From JAYZDF01 sp036337945 (lineage in GTDB: Bacteria > Myxococcota > Kuafuiibacteriia > Kuafuiibacteriales > Kuafuiibacteriaceae): 64,000 nt of DNA. Each line of letters opens with the position of its first letter. Within the stretch, counting starts at the first letter, position 1. The position numbers and the translations under genes are program-made. This document shows, piece after piece, positions 35,123 through 43,643 of this stretch. The notes beneath the pieces are model-generated. The model did not search any database. It saw only the letters and a program-made list of their open reading frames with translations, and was not told where the DNA came from. Where the stretch lies: NCBI GenBank assembly GCA_036337945.1, contig JAYZDF010000045.1:1-64000 (forward strand), written 5' to 3'.

Positions 35123-37270
35123 ATGCCTGAAGATAGCTCAATAATTGCCAATGTGGACCGGGTGGTCTTCTTCAAAGAAGAGAATGCTTGGGCCGTGATT
35201 CGAGCGAGTAATGAAAACAAGAGTTTTACGGCGGTCGGTCACTTGCTGGGAGTTCGGGCTGGCGAAGAACTAAAGCTCGTGTGCCAATGGTTAGATGATC
35301 CTAAGTTCGGCCGACAGTTTCGTGTCACGAGTTACCTCCCTGTCCAGCCAACATCCGTGGAGGGAATTCAGAAATACCTTTCTTCCGGACTTATTGACGG
35401 GGTTGGCAACGTCATGGCGGAACGAATCATCGACGCTTTTGGGAAGGAGACTTTCGACGTGATCGAAAATTCGCCTGAGCGTCTCCAAGAAGTCGAAGGG
35501 ATAGGAAAAAAGAGACAGGAACAAATTGCTTCGTCGTGGAACGAAATGAAGCACGTGCGAGAAATTGTGGTCTTCTTGCATAGTCACCACATTTCGGTTT
35601 CTCATGCAGCAAAGATCTATCAACAATACGGTCAACAGGCTGTTGCTATGGTGCGCTCCAATCCTTATCAACTCGCCAATGATATCCGCGGCATAGGTTT
35701 TGCGACTGCAGACAAGGTCGCAAAATCGTTGGGTTTTGAGGCAGATTCTCCTCACCGAATCTCGGCGGGAATCCTGCATATCCTTCGCGAACACGCATCA
35801 GAAGGACATATTTTTTGTCCTTTTGAGACTCTTTATCAAAAAACAAATGAACTCATCAGCGTTGAAGAATCGATGTTTGGACCAGTCCTTAAAAGTCTAT
35901 CTCTTCAAACCCGAATAATTATTGAGGCAGACCGAGTCTACCTTCAAGCACTCCACGAAGCAGAATTTGAGACAGCTCGTGAAGCAAAACGAATCGTGTC
36001 AGATGAGCAACTAAATCAACTCTTAGATGCGCAAGAAGCAATTCGTTGGGCGGAGCAAGAAGCCAAGATCACTCTCGCGCCTCGCCAAAAAGAAGCGGTC
36101 GTAGCCGCTTTATCAGAGAAACTTCTGATCATCACTGGCGGGCCAGGAACGGGTAAAACAACAGTCATAAATAGCATCATCAAGGTTATGAAGCGCGGCA
36201 AAAAGAGCGTTGGACTCTGCGCTCCCACCGGCCGAGCGAGTAAGCGTTTACAGGAAGCGACACAACTCGAAGCGAAAACAATCCATCGGATTCTGGAATA
36301 TAATCCGCAATCTAATTCCTTCGCGAGAAACTTTGATGAGCCGCTCGAATATGATGTTGTTATCGTCGACGAGTACTCGATGGTCGATATCGAGCTTTGT
36401 AGAAGTCTGTTTTCAGCCTTGAATGATGATACCCAACTCATTCTCGTGGGGGATATTGATCAGCTACCGTCCGTGGGTCCGGGTGATGTCTTGAGAGACC
36501 TTATGGCCGCTTTTCCAAGCAAAATCATTCGGCTTGACCAAATTTATAGACAAGCCGAAACGAGTCTCATCGTATCAAACGCGCACAAGATCAACGAAGG
36601 TATAGAACCGACCTCTGCAACGAACGCAAAGGGCGATTTCTTTTTCATAGAGAAGAATGACCCATCAGAATGTTTGAACACTTGCGTAGAATTAGTAACG
36701 CGACGAATTCCAAAGAGCTTCGGACTTTCACCCACACAAGATATTCAGGTGCTGTCTCCCATGCACCGTGGCGTACTTGGGGCCATGAATCTCAATGAGA
36801 TCCTTCAAAAAAATATCAATCCGCGGGGAGACTCTATGCAAAAAGGAGGTCGGCTGCTTCGGGTGAACGACAAAGTGATGCAGCTCAAGAACAACTACGA
36901 CCGTCAAGTCTTCAATGGTGACCTGGGTCGTATCCACTCAATCGATCCAGAAGAGAAAGTAATGCATGTAGAGTTTGATAAGAAACTTGTCGTTTATGCG
37001 TTCTCTGAACTCGACGAACTGAGCCTGGCCTATGCTTGTACGATTCACAAATCACAAGGAAGTGAATTTCCAGCCGTAGTGATTCCTCTTCACGGACAAC
37101 ATTACGTCATGCTGCGGCGAAGGCTACTCTATACGGCAGTAACTCGGGGGAAAAAACTCGTCTGCATTGTCGGCTCACGCAGCGCACTTCAAATGGCCGT
37201 GAAGAACTCACGAGCTCAACCGCGCTTCACAAGTCTACGGAACCGCTTGGTTACGGGTGAGTTCGACTGA
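35123..37270 (+). CDS. recD2: RecD2-family ATP-dependent DNA helicase
   Basis: About 715 aa. An upstream in-frame ATG (35102) lies within the previous gene, but ATG 35123 has AGGGA at good spacing, so I use it. The N-terminal OB-like domain is followed by helix-hairpin-helix repeats (GLIDGVGNVMAERIIDAFG, LQEVEGIGKKRQEQI) typical of RecD2. SF1B helicase motifs: ITGGPGTGKTTVINSI (Walker A), VIVDEYSMVDIEL (Walker B), LVGDIDQLPSVGPGDVL, SPMHRGVLG, ACTIHKSQGSEFPAVVIP and LLYTAVTRGKKLV. RecD2 helicases unwind DNA 5' to 3' in repair, independent of RecBC. The short distance to the transglutaminase genes suggests co-transcription without an obvious functional link. Confidence 0.93.
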   Translation: MPEDSSIIANVDRVVFFKEENAWAVIRASNENKSFTAVGHLLGVRAGEELKLVCQWLDDPKFGRQFRVTSYLPVQPTSVEGIQKYLSSGLIDGVGNVMAERIIDAFGKETFDVIENSPERLQEVEGIGKKRQEQIASSWNEMKHVREIVVFLHSHHISVSHAAKIYQQYGQQAVAMVRSNPYQLANDIRGIGFATADKVAKSLGFEADSPHRISAGILHILREHASEGHIFCPFETLYQKTNELISVEESMFGPVLKSLSLQTRIIIEADRVYLQALHEAEFETAREAKRIVSDEQLNQLLDAQEAIRWAEQEAKITLAPRQKEAVVAALSEKLLIITGGPGTGKTTVINSIIKVMKRGKKSVGLCAPTGRASKRLQEATQLEAKTIHRILEYNPQSNSFARNFDEPLEYDVVIVDEYSMVDIELCRSLFSALNDDTQLILVGDIDQLPSVGPGDVLRDLMAAFPSKIIRLDQIYRQAETSLIVSNAHKINEGIEPTSATNAKGDFFFIEKNDPSECLNTCVELVTRRIPKSFGLSPTQDIQVLSPMHRGVLGAMNLNEILQKNINPRGDSMQKGGRLLRVNDKVMQLKNNYDRQVFNGDLGRIHSIDPEEKVMHVEFDKKLVVYAFSELDELSLAYACTIHKSQGSEFPAVVIPLHGQHYVMLRRRLLYTAVTRGKKLVCIVGSRSALQMAVKNSRAQPRFTSLRNRLVTGEFD

Positions 37271-37301
37271 TTTGAATATCTAAAAGGAGGTCTTGGTCGC
37301 C

Positions 37302-37319
37302 GCGCCTTAGAGGAGGCGC
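37302..37319. terminator. Hairpin between convergent recD2 and Cys-rich gene
   Basis: Perfect 6-bp stem GCGCCT/AGGCGC with a TAGAGG loop in the 68-nt gap between two convergent genes. It is placed for a shared bidirectional terminator, but no T-run follows on either strand, so the call is tentative. Confidence 0.35.
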
Positions 37320-37338
37320 AGCGAGTTTAGGGATGAGT

Positions 37339-38724
37339 CTATTGGCAGAAATTGTACGTCAGTGGACCACAGCTGCCGCTTACGCAGAATAGATTGTCTG
37401 CAGAAGAACATTCAGCACTTCCCGCGCAAGCCACGCCCGCTGTCTTCTCAGGAGCGCATGATGCACCGGCGCAGTAATTGCCTTCTGCACAACGACCTTG
37501 ATAGCAAGCTGCGCCCATTCCCGGAAGTCCGGTACAGGTTCCAGGACCCATTTGTGAACTGCAGTAGGCAGTCGCATTGCAGTTGTCAGCAGTCGCTGGG
37601 TCGCCACAAGTTGTTCCCGCACCGCCCCAAGTGACGGCAACGCATTGATTACCAACACAGGTGTCATTCTGATAAATGTTGCAGGTCGGCGTAGAAATGT
37701 TACCCATCGCGTCTGGAGTTGGGCACATCCCACCTCGTGCAACAGGACGCTGGCAAGTTGCAGCCATGTCGCCTATGCATTGTAGGCGTCCTCGGCAGAG
37801 GCCTGTATTGATTTGCCCGCAAGGCTGACCCTCGCCTGCAGTATCAGGAATACACAAGTTCCGGCCGTCTTGAAGCTGCAAGCAGTCCGTGCCCGCTACA
37901 CACAATGCGCCGGAGCAATCTTGTCCAGCCTGAGCACGAGGCTGGCAGGTCGCACATTCACCAAGGCTCTGAACAGCACAGAACGTATCTGACGTACATT
38001 CAGACTGAAGAGAACAAGGCTGACCCGCTCCTTGAGAGCCGGTGAAGACGGAGCTACATGCTTGCGGTGCAGGCCCGGAAGCGCAATCTGCCGTAGAAAG
38101 AGCTTGAATACAGTTGTTTAGACCAGTCTGACTGAACCCAAGCCGGTTTGCCGCGATGATCTGGGCAAACGCTTCATATTGTGAGCGCAGGCTCGTTCCG
38201 AGTTCGGTGACGCATTCCATTTCGTTAGAGGAGAAAAAGTCATGTAGCGCAGGTTCGCAGCGAGTTCGAAAGCTGCAGATTGCTGACGCGTATTGTGAAG
38301 CAACCGTTGCAGGGTCAAATGGATCCGTCGCCGGCACACCGCCATCAACCGATGGTCCGCCACCGCCAGTTCCAGCATCCGGTGTACCCATCATTCCATT
38401 TTGCACGCAAACACCGTTTTGCCATTGCCAGCCTTGCTCACAAACGCCCAAGCAAGCACAAGTAGGAGGATTTCCGCGAAGCTCACGCGGAACGCACATG
38501 CTTGGGTTGTCGCTACAATTGGACTGCATACCGCTCCCAGAATCTGCAATGACACCTGCATCGAGGGAGCTATTCATGTTTGTACCGGTATCCGCGGGTT
38601 CCATTGAGTTACCACCCGTCTTACGACGAGCAGTGTTGGTGTCGACGGTACAAGCAGCGGACATGGCTAGAACCGCAACAACCGACAATGCGAGTTGGAC
38701 TGGAAGTTGACGTGCTTTTTTCAT
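37339..38724 (-). CDS. Cys-rich secreted lipoprotein
   Basis: 461 aa from ATG 38724, which starts the signal peptide MKKARQLPVQLALSVVAVLA with lipobox AMSAAC (Cys about 25); the longer open frame upstream is disregarded. A Ser/Asp/Gly linker, a short Cys-rich module (CSDNPSMCVPRELRG, CACLGVCEQGWQWQNGVC) and a second Gly/Asp linker precede a helical segment (about 140-230). The last 200 residues are a run of small disulfide modules of the type GQPCSLQSECTSDTFCA, GQDCSGALCVAGTDCLQ, AACYQGRCAEGNYCAG and GVACAGSAECSSADNLFC, resembling the Dickkopf-like Cys-rich repeats common in myxobacterial surface proteins. More than thirty Cys imply a disulfide-stabilised extracellular protein. Function unknown. 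Confidence 0.8.
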   Translation of the reverse strand: MKKARQLPVQLALSVVAVLAMSAACTVDTNTARRKTGGNSMEPADTGTNMNSSLDAGVIADSGSGMQSNCSDNPSMCVPRELRGNPPTCACLGVCEQGWQWQNGVCVQNGMMGTPDAGTGGGGPSVDGGVPATDPFDPATVASQYASAICSFRTRCEPALHDFFSSNEMECVTELGTSLRSQYEAFAQIIAANRLGFSQTGLNNCIQALSTADCASGPAPQACSSVFTGSQGAGQPCSLQSECTSDTFCAVQSLGECATCQPRAQAGQDCSGALCVAGTDCLQLQDGRNLCIPDTAGEGQPCGQINTGLCRGRLQCIGDMAATCQRPVARGGMCPTPDAMGNISTPTCNIYQNDTCVGNQCVAVTWGGAGTTCGDPATADNCNATAYCSSQMGPGTCTGLPGMGAACYQGRCAEGNYCAGASCAPEKTAGVACAGSAECSSADNLFCVSGSCGPLTYNFCQ

Positions 38725-38862
38725 GTGAGTCCATGGACTACCCCGACGGGCCGGTTTGTGGTTCAGACGTATGTCCGACGGGGTTTTCACCCGCATGACG
38801 AGTCAAGCACCAGAAGTGGTCGTAATTTTGCGAAATTGGACAAAAACATGTAAATACCCTGT

Positions 38863-40983
38863 ATGTATAACCGTTTAGGACCTCTGGGCTTTGCGCCACG
38901 AGCAGAGGTCCTTACCCGCCGACGGCGAGTCATTATGAGCGGGCTATGGCTGAGCGCTCCAGCGATTTGGCTACTACGTCACTTTATGACCGTGGGAGAC
39001 AGCAACCGGATCAGCTGGCTTGAAATCGTAGTCCTGATCTGTAGTAACGCGCTCCTCATGGTGGGTACCGTTGCTCTACGATTACGCCCCGAGGTCGGAC
39101 GAGGACTTGCTCTTATTGGGCTTTTGGGTTGCATTATCACGATTGCGGTTCACAGCCTCGATGCCCCACATATTGCATTCCTGGGACTATCGAGTGTCGC
39201 CCTACTCGGCTATGGCCTGTTCACCCAGGATTTCAGCGCGGACATTCCGTCCGACCCTCAACTCGCCGGACACCTGTGGGCTCGAGCTATTCTAAATTCA
39301 GGGATTTTGACTCTGCTTCTGGGCGGCCTAAGTTACGCTTATCTTGAAATCTCTGCGTCATTGCTGAGCGGACTGGTTAGCGTTTTGTTTCTCTCTGCCT
39401 CTGTCGTTTCCTTGGCGGCTGAGAGAGAAATTGTCTTGTCGGGGCAATGGCCAAAGTGGTGCTTCAACCTCCTCGCAGGAATAACGCTCGCAGGATTTGT
39501 GATTTCTTTCTTCTCAGAGCTAGGCCTACTGCTTCTCGCCCTGCGGCTCATCTTCTCTATCGTTTGGGCAGCTCGAAATCGAAATCGAAATAGCGATATA
39601 TTAGGTCTAGCACAGCTACATCCGGCTCGATTCGCGGTGGGGTCATTTAGTTTGGGCGCACTTATCGGGGCGCTAGCGTTAGCTCTGCCCGCAGCCTCTG
39701 CTTCTAATAAGTCGATACCAATTATCGATGCATTATTCACTGCAACCAGTGCGATTTGCGTGACAGGCTTAGTGACGATCAGTACTGGAGAGGACCTTTC
39801 GTTCTTAGGGCAAGTGATTGTCCTCCTTCTAATCCAAATGGGAGGCCTGGGGATTATGACTTTGTCGGCGATGATCGTCCTTGCGGCCGGGCGTCAACTC
39901 ACCGGGGGCACAGAGCAAGCGCTCGGTGAGTCTATTGGTTCGGGGAAAAGTCCCAGTCGAATTTTCGACATTGTTCGCGCAATCGCGGTCGCAACAATAC
40001 TCATTGAAAGTGCTGGCGCACTTCTCATTTTTTTTGAGACCCAAAGTGATTTTGCTACGACGAGAGAAGCTGTTTGGTTTGCTGTTTTTCATGCGGTGAG
40101 TGCATTTTGTAACGCCGGTTTTGCTCTTCAAGACGACAGTTTAGTCAGGTTTGCAGACCGCCCCCTCGTCCTTCATACACTTTCTGCTCTTATTATTCTT
40201 GGTGGCGTCGGCTTCGGTATCATGCTCGGAGTAGTCAAAACGACAATCTATTTGTTGCGGACCCGGCTTCAGCGACTCTTTCGCTGGGACGCGCCAGAAA
40301 CCAAACGTTCAAGTAAGCGATTTGATATTAATGTGAAGCTTGTGGCGACCGTAACAACTGGGCTTTTACTTTTCGGGGCATTTTTATTCGCTGGACTAGA
40401 ATGGAACCGCTCCCTTGACAGTCTCGATTGGTTCGCAAAGTTGAATAATGCATGGTTTCAGTCCGTCACACTAAGGACCGCCGGTTTCAACAGCGTCGAT
40501 TTGGCGCAAATGGGCTCAGCGACAATTATGGTCGCTTTGCTACTCATGTTTATCGGAGCAAGCCCCGCGTCTACAGGAGGCGGGATAAAGACATCTACGT
40601 TTGCCGTCCTCTGCTTATCTCTTTCCATGGTCTTCTCGAAAAAGAGGGACACTGAAGTTTTCGGTCGTCGTATCGAGCCAGAAGTAGTTTCTCGGGCCGT
40701 CGCTGTCACAATATTCTCGCTCGCGACCGTTTTTATCGGGAGTTTTTTGCTCATGATCACCCAGGATGCACCATTTGATGTCCTCATGTTTGAAGCAACA
40801 TCCGCGATCGCAACAGCCGGCTTGTCAATTGGTGGGACGGCAGCACTCGACAATACAGGAAAGATCATTGTTATTGTTCTCATGATAATCGGGCGTGTGG
40901 GCCCAATTACTACCGCGGCATTGTGGCAAAATAGTTCCAAGAGCCGTAGAAGATATCCCAAAGCTGAGGTTATAGTCGGATGA
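38863..40983 (+). CDS. ktrB: KtrB/TrkH-type potassium transporter subunit with N-terminal membrane extension
   Basis: 706 aa, well above the roughly 450 of canonical KtrB. The C-terminal 450 residues carry the four filter loops expected of the SKT superfamily: TSAICVTGLVTIST, SAFCNAGFALQDD, SVTLRTAGFNSVD and SAIATAGLSIGG. They form the K+ path across the inner membrane, normally coupled to Na+. The first 240 residues contain about six additional hydrophobic segments (for example IVVLICSNALLMVGTVAL, LNSGILTLLLGGLSYAYL, LAGITLAGFVISFFSELGL) that I do not recognise. Start ATG 38863 has a weak ribosome site; ATG 38935 is an alternative. Overlaps ktrA by 4 nt. Confidence 0.88.
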   Translation: MYNRLGPLGFAPRAEVLTRRRRVIMSGLWLSAPAIWLLRHFMTVGDSNRISWLEIVVLICSNALLMVGTVALRLRPEVGRGLALIGLLGCIITIAVHSLDAPHIAFLGLSSVALLGYGLFTQDFSADIPSDPQLAGHLWARAILNSGILTLLLGGLSYAYLEISASLLSGLVSVLFLSASVVSLAAEREIVLSGQWPKWCFNLLAGITLAGFVISFFSELGLLLLALRLIFSIVWAARNRNRNSDILGLAQLHPARFAVGSFSLGALIGALALALPAASASNKSIPIIDALFTATSAICVTGLVTISTGEDLSFLGQVIVLLLIQMGGLGIMTLSAMIVLAAGRQLTGGTEQALGESIGSGKSPSRIFDIVRAIAVATILIESAGALLIFFETQSDFATTREAVWFAVFHAVSAFCNAGFALQDDSLVRFADRPLVLHTLSALIILGGVGFGIMLGVVKTTIYLLRTRLQRLFRWDAPETKRSSKRFDINVKLVATVTTGLLLFGAFLFAGLEWNRSLDSLDWFAKLNNAWFQSVTLRTAGFNSVDLAQMGSATIMVALLLMFIGASPASTGGGIKTSTFAVLCLSLSMVFSKKRDTEVFGRRIEPEVVSRAVAVTIFSLATVFIGSFLLMITQDAPFDVLMFEATSAIATAGLSIGGTAALDNTGKIIVIVLMIIGRVGPITTAALWQNSSKSRRRYPKAEVIVG

Positions 40984-41645
40984 GTATCGTAGGCAGAGTA
41001 GTCGTTATAGGATTAGGGCAGTTTGGTTCAAGCGTCGCAACCACTTTATCAGAACTCGGGGTGGATGTGATCGCACTTGATACCAACGAAGAGCGTGTTG
41101 CGCTGATCGCTGATGATGTCGGTACGGCGATGCAGCTCAATGGATCTGAGCTCGGTATTCTCGAAGATCTGAGAGTAGAAACAACCGCAGCGGTGCTCAA
41201 TGCGATCGGCGACGAATTCTTACTTGATTCTATCCTGTGCACAGCACATTTGAGACAACTCGGCGCCCCGAGAATCATTGCACGCGCAACCAATGCTACC
41301 CATGCTCGAGTTCTGCGGGCGATCGGCGCTCATGAGATTATCGCACCCGAGCGCGAAATCGGAAAAGTCATTGCCCGACGAATCGCTCAAACGGGTGTGA
41401 TCAACCAATTCAATCTCGGCGAAAATATGTCGGTCGTTGAATTCGAAATTCCAGAAAGGTGGCTGGAACAAAACCTTGTTCAACTGAATCTAAGGCAAGA
41501 ATCGGGAATCCAGGTGGCTGCAATACGAGCAATCAGCGACGGGGAATGGTCACCTGCGAACCCAGACCACCTCTTCCAACGCGGAGATCGAGTCCTAGCG
41601 TTCGGAAAAAGCGAATCCATAGATCTCATCATGCGCGAGGCGTAA
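40980..41645 (+). CDS. ktrA: KtrA/TrkA-type regulatory subunit
   Basis: 221 aa, usual for KtrA. The ATGA overlap with ktrB and GAGG upstream suggest coupled synthesis. The RCK_N Rossmann fold has VVVIGLGQFGSSVATTLSEL and VIALDTNEERV; the linker GAHEIIAPEREIGKVIARRI leads to a TrkA_C domain (MSVVEFEIPERWLEQNLVQL ... RGDRVLAFGKSESI). The protein forms the cytosolic ring that gates KtrB in response to ATP/ADP and, in some species, c-di-AMP. I see no c-di-AMP-type riboswitch upstream of the pair. Confidence 0.93.
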   Translation: MSIVGRVVVIGLGQFGSSVATTLSELGVDVIALDTNEERVALIADDVGTAMQLNGSELGILEDLRVETTAAVLNAIGDEFLLDSILCTAHLRQLGAPRIIARATNATHARVLRAIGAHEIIAPEREIGKVIARRIAQTGVINQFNLGENMSVVEFEIPERWLEQNLVQLNLRQESGIQVAAIRAISDGEWSPANPDHLFQRGDRVLAFGKSESIDLIMREA

Positions 41646-41647
41646 TT

Positions 41648-42631
41648 ATGAAACTTGTCACTCGAATCGTCAGTTTCGAATGGTTTGCCGTGTGCCTCAT
41701 CGCATGCGTTTGCGCATTTAGCATCAAACTACTCTCTGAAAGCTCGAGTCAGCATGTCATTCTATCTCAGGAGCATAGTCAGCAACGAGAGGACCTGTCA
41801 CAGTTTGCAGCAGCTTTGCAGCATTATGCGATTACTGAGGCGCGGACGCGCCTTCAGCAAGCGGCGCCTGAAGAGTTGTCGGCGGCAAAAGAGAAGTTAG
41901 ACAAAACAACAGCGAGACTCCCGCAAATAAGTCGCGATGCAAAGGTTCGAGCACATTTAGAGACCTCTGCATCAAAAACACGTGAGTACATAAATAAAAA
42001 AGAAACATTAGATGCCGTCATGAAAGAACTGCAATCCACCGCAAGAACTTTGGAAAAAGTACAGCTAGCGGAGATATCTCAAGCTACAGAACCTACTGAT
42101 TCAGGGATAACACTGATTTCAATCGTCGGCGCAATTGTGATTCTGGTAAGCCTCGTTCTCTCCGCACAATCATCCAGAAACATCGGGCAACCACTCGAGA
42201 CCTTGCATCGGACCGTTCTTGATCTTATCGAACCTGAAAATGCACACCGTCGCGTGCCCGATGGGCCCTATGATCCCAATCTTAGAGAGCTTGGTAGAGC
42301 CATCAACAAGTTGGCCAAAAGACTAGAAGAAGCCGAAAGAGCGGCGGCAAACCCAGACAAGCTCATGCTCACGGCCGCAAGCTTCGTAACCGAACACCTC
42401 GAAGCGGCATGGATCATTACGGATCTCAGTGGACGACCATGCCTGTCTAACGCAGCCGCTAGGAAGCTCCTCAACTCATATTCTCTTGAAGAACTCGCGG
42501 TCCTCAGTCGCATCAAATCTGTCGATACTGCGGAACCAGGGAATATTGAAAAAGACATATCTGTTCTAGCGGATTCGACCGGAAAAAGAGTCGGATTCGC
42601 AATGATTCTCTATACTCCAAAAACCGTTTGA
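41648..42631 (+). CDS. Membrane sensor-like protein with HAMP and PAS-like parts, no output kinase
   Basis: About 327 aa. I place the start at ATG 41648, 2 nt after the ktrA stop and behind GAGG, rather than at the upstream in-frame start inside ktrA. One TM helix at the N-terminus (WFAVCLIACVCAFSIKLL), a periplasmic helical/coiled-coil segment, a second TM (ISIVGAIVILVSLVLSAQ), a HAMP-like stretch with PLETLHRTVLDLIEPENAHR and LRELGRAINKLAKRLEEAE, and a C-terminal PAS-like part (LEAAWIITDLSGRPCLSNAAARKLL). No histidine-kinase, GGDEF or methyl-accepting domain follows. Co-transcription with ktrBA suggests sensing linked to potassium uptake; this is inferred from context. Confidence 0.72.
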   Translation: MKLVTRIVSFEWFAVCLIACVCAFSIKLLSESSSQHVILSQEHSQQREDLSQFAAALQHYAITEARTRLQQAAPEELSAAKEKLDKTTARLPQISRDAKVRAHLETSASKTREYINKKETLDAVMKELQSTARTLEKVQLAEISQATEPTDSGITLISIVGAIVILVSLVLSAQSSRNIGQPLETLHRTVLDLIEPENAHRRVPDGPYDPNLRELGRAINKLAKRLEEAERAAANPDKLMLTAASFVTEHLEAAWIITDLSGRPCLSNAAARKLLNSYSLEELAVLSRIKSVDTAEPGNIEKDISVLADSTGKRVGFAMILYTPKTV

Positions 42632-42704
42632 CAGTAGCTTACGGCCTTGTTCTGAACATCTTGGCATATAGACAGTGCCACTTGAAGTTCAGGAGCCCTA
42701 CCCA

Positions 42705-43643
42705 ATGATTTCAGTTCGAAACCTTACCAAGTCATATGGCAAAAATATGGCGCTACGAGGCATTTCCTTCGACGTTCAAAACGGAGAGATTATCGGCCTC
42801 CTCGGCCCCAATGGTGCCGGTAAGACCACAACAATGAAGATTCTTACGGGATATCTTCAACCCACCGAAGGTCAAGCGACCGTTGACGGAATCGATGTCG
42901 TCGAAGACCCCATCAGCGTTCAGCAAAAGATAGGTTACCTACCGGAGAATGCGCCCATCTATCTCGACATGGCCGTTCAAGAATATCTTCAATTCGGTGC
43001 CGATTTACGAGATATTTCGGAACATGATCGACGGCACCTTATTTCCGAGGCCGTTTATGCGACCGGCTTAGAAGACCATCTCACTCGACCTATTAGCGAC
43101 TTGAGTAAAGGCTATCGTCAACGAGTCGGTTTGGCATACGCGATTATGCACAAACCCAAGCTGCTTATCCTCGACGAACCAACAAACGGTTTAGATCCTA
43201 CTCAAATTCATGAAGTAAGAAGCCTTATCAAACGATTATCCGAACACGCGACTGTGATGGTTTCGACACACATCCTGCAAGAAGTTGAAGCCACTTGTCA
43301 TCGCGCCATCATCATCATTGATGGAGAAATAAAAGCGGATGCTCAACTCGCTGAACTGACCAGCACGACATCAGCTGTGGCAGCGGTACAAGATGGCGCG
43401 AGCAATGTTGCCTCGGCCCTACAGTCAATTGAAGGCGTTCATTCAGTTCAATCTGAAATGCAACGGGGTGACTTCACGTTCTACAGAGTGAACGCCAAGG
43501 AAGGCACTGACCTTTGTCCTTTGATTTTCGACCTCGCTTGTAAAGAACAATGGCGACTGACCGAACTACGACAGGATACTCGAACCCTCGACTCAGTATT
43601 TAGAGAACTCGCTATTACCAACAAATCAGGAGAGCTATCGTGA
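42705..43643 (+). CDS. ABC transporter ATP-binding protein, GldA-like
   Basis: 312 aa from ATG 42705 preceded by AGGAG 9 nt upstream; the longer open frame starts at GTG 42675 and is not preferred. Standard ABC ATPase: Walker A GLLGPNGAGKTTTMKIL, Q-loop in IGYLPENAPIYLD, signature DLSKGYRQRVGLA, Walker B LLILDEPTNGLDP and switch His in STHILQEVEATC. Partners with the following fused permease through the overlapping GTGA. The set resembles GldA-GldF-GldG, which in Bacteroidetes supports gliding or secretion; here it is a generic export module without other gliding genes nearby. Confidence 0.9.
   Translation: MISVRNLTKSYGKNMALRGISFDVQNGEIIGLLGPNGAGKTTTMKILTGYLQPTEGQATVDGIDVVEDPISVQQKIGYLPENAPIYLDMAVQEYLQFGADLRDISEHDRRHLISEAVYATGLEDHLTRPISDLSKGYRQRVGLAYAIMHKPKLLILDEPTNGLDPTQIHEVRSLIKRLSEHATVMVSTHILQEVEATCHRAIIIIDGEIKADAQLAELTSTTSAVAAVQDGASNVASALQSIEGVHSVQSEMQRGDFTFYRVNAKEGTDLCPLIFDLACKEQWRLTELRQDTRTLDSVFRELAITNKSGELS

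Noticed and set aside
38854..38875. Possible -10 (TATAAC) overlapping the ktrB ATG
   Set aside because: No -35 at correct spacing; it would require the downstream start at 38935, which is not better supported.
41459..41647. N-terminal extension of the HAMP/PAS protein into ktrA
   Set aside because: The extension is in a shadow frame of ktrA with composition unlike a protein N-terminus; ATG 41648 starts a TM helix behind GAGG.
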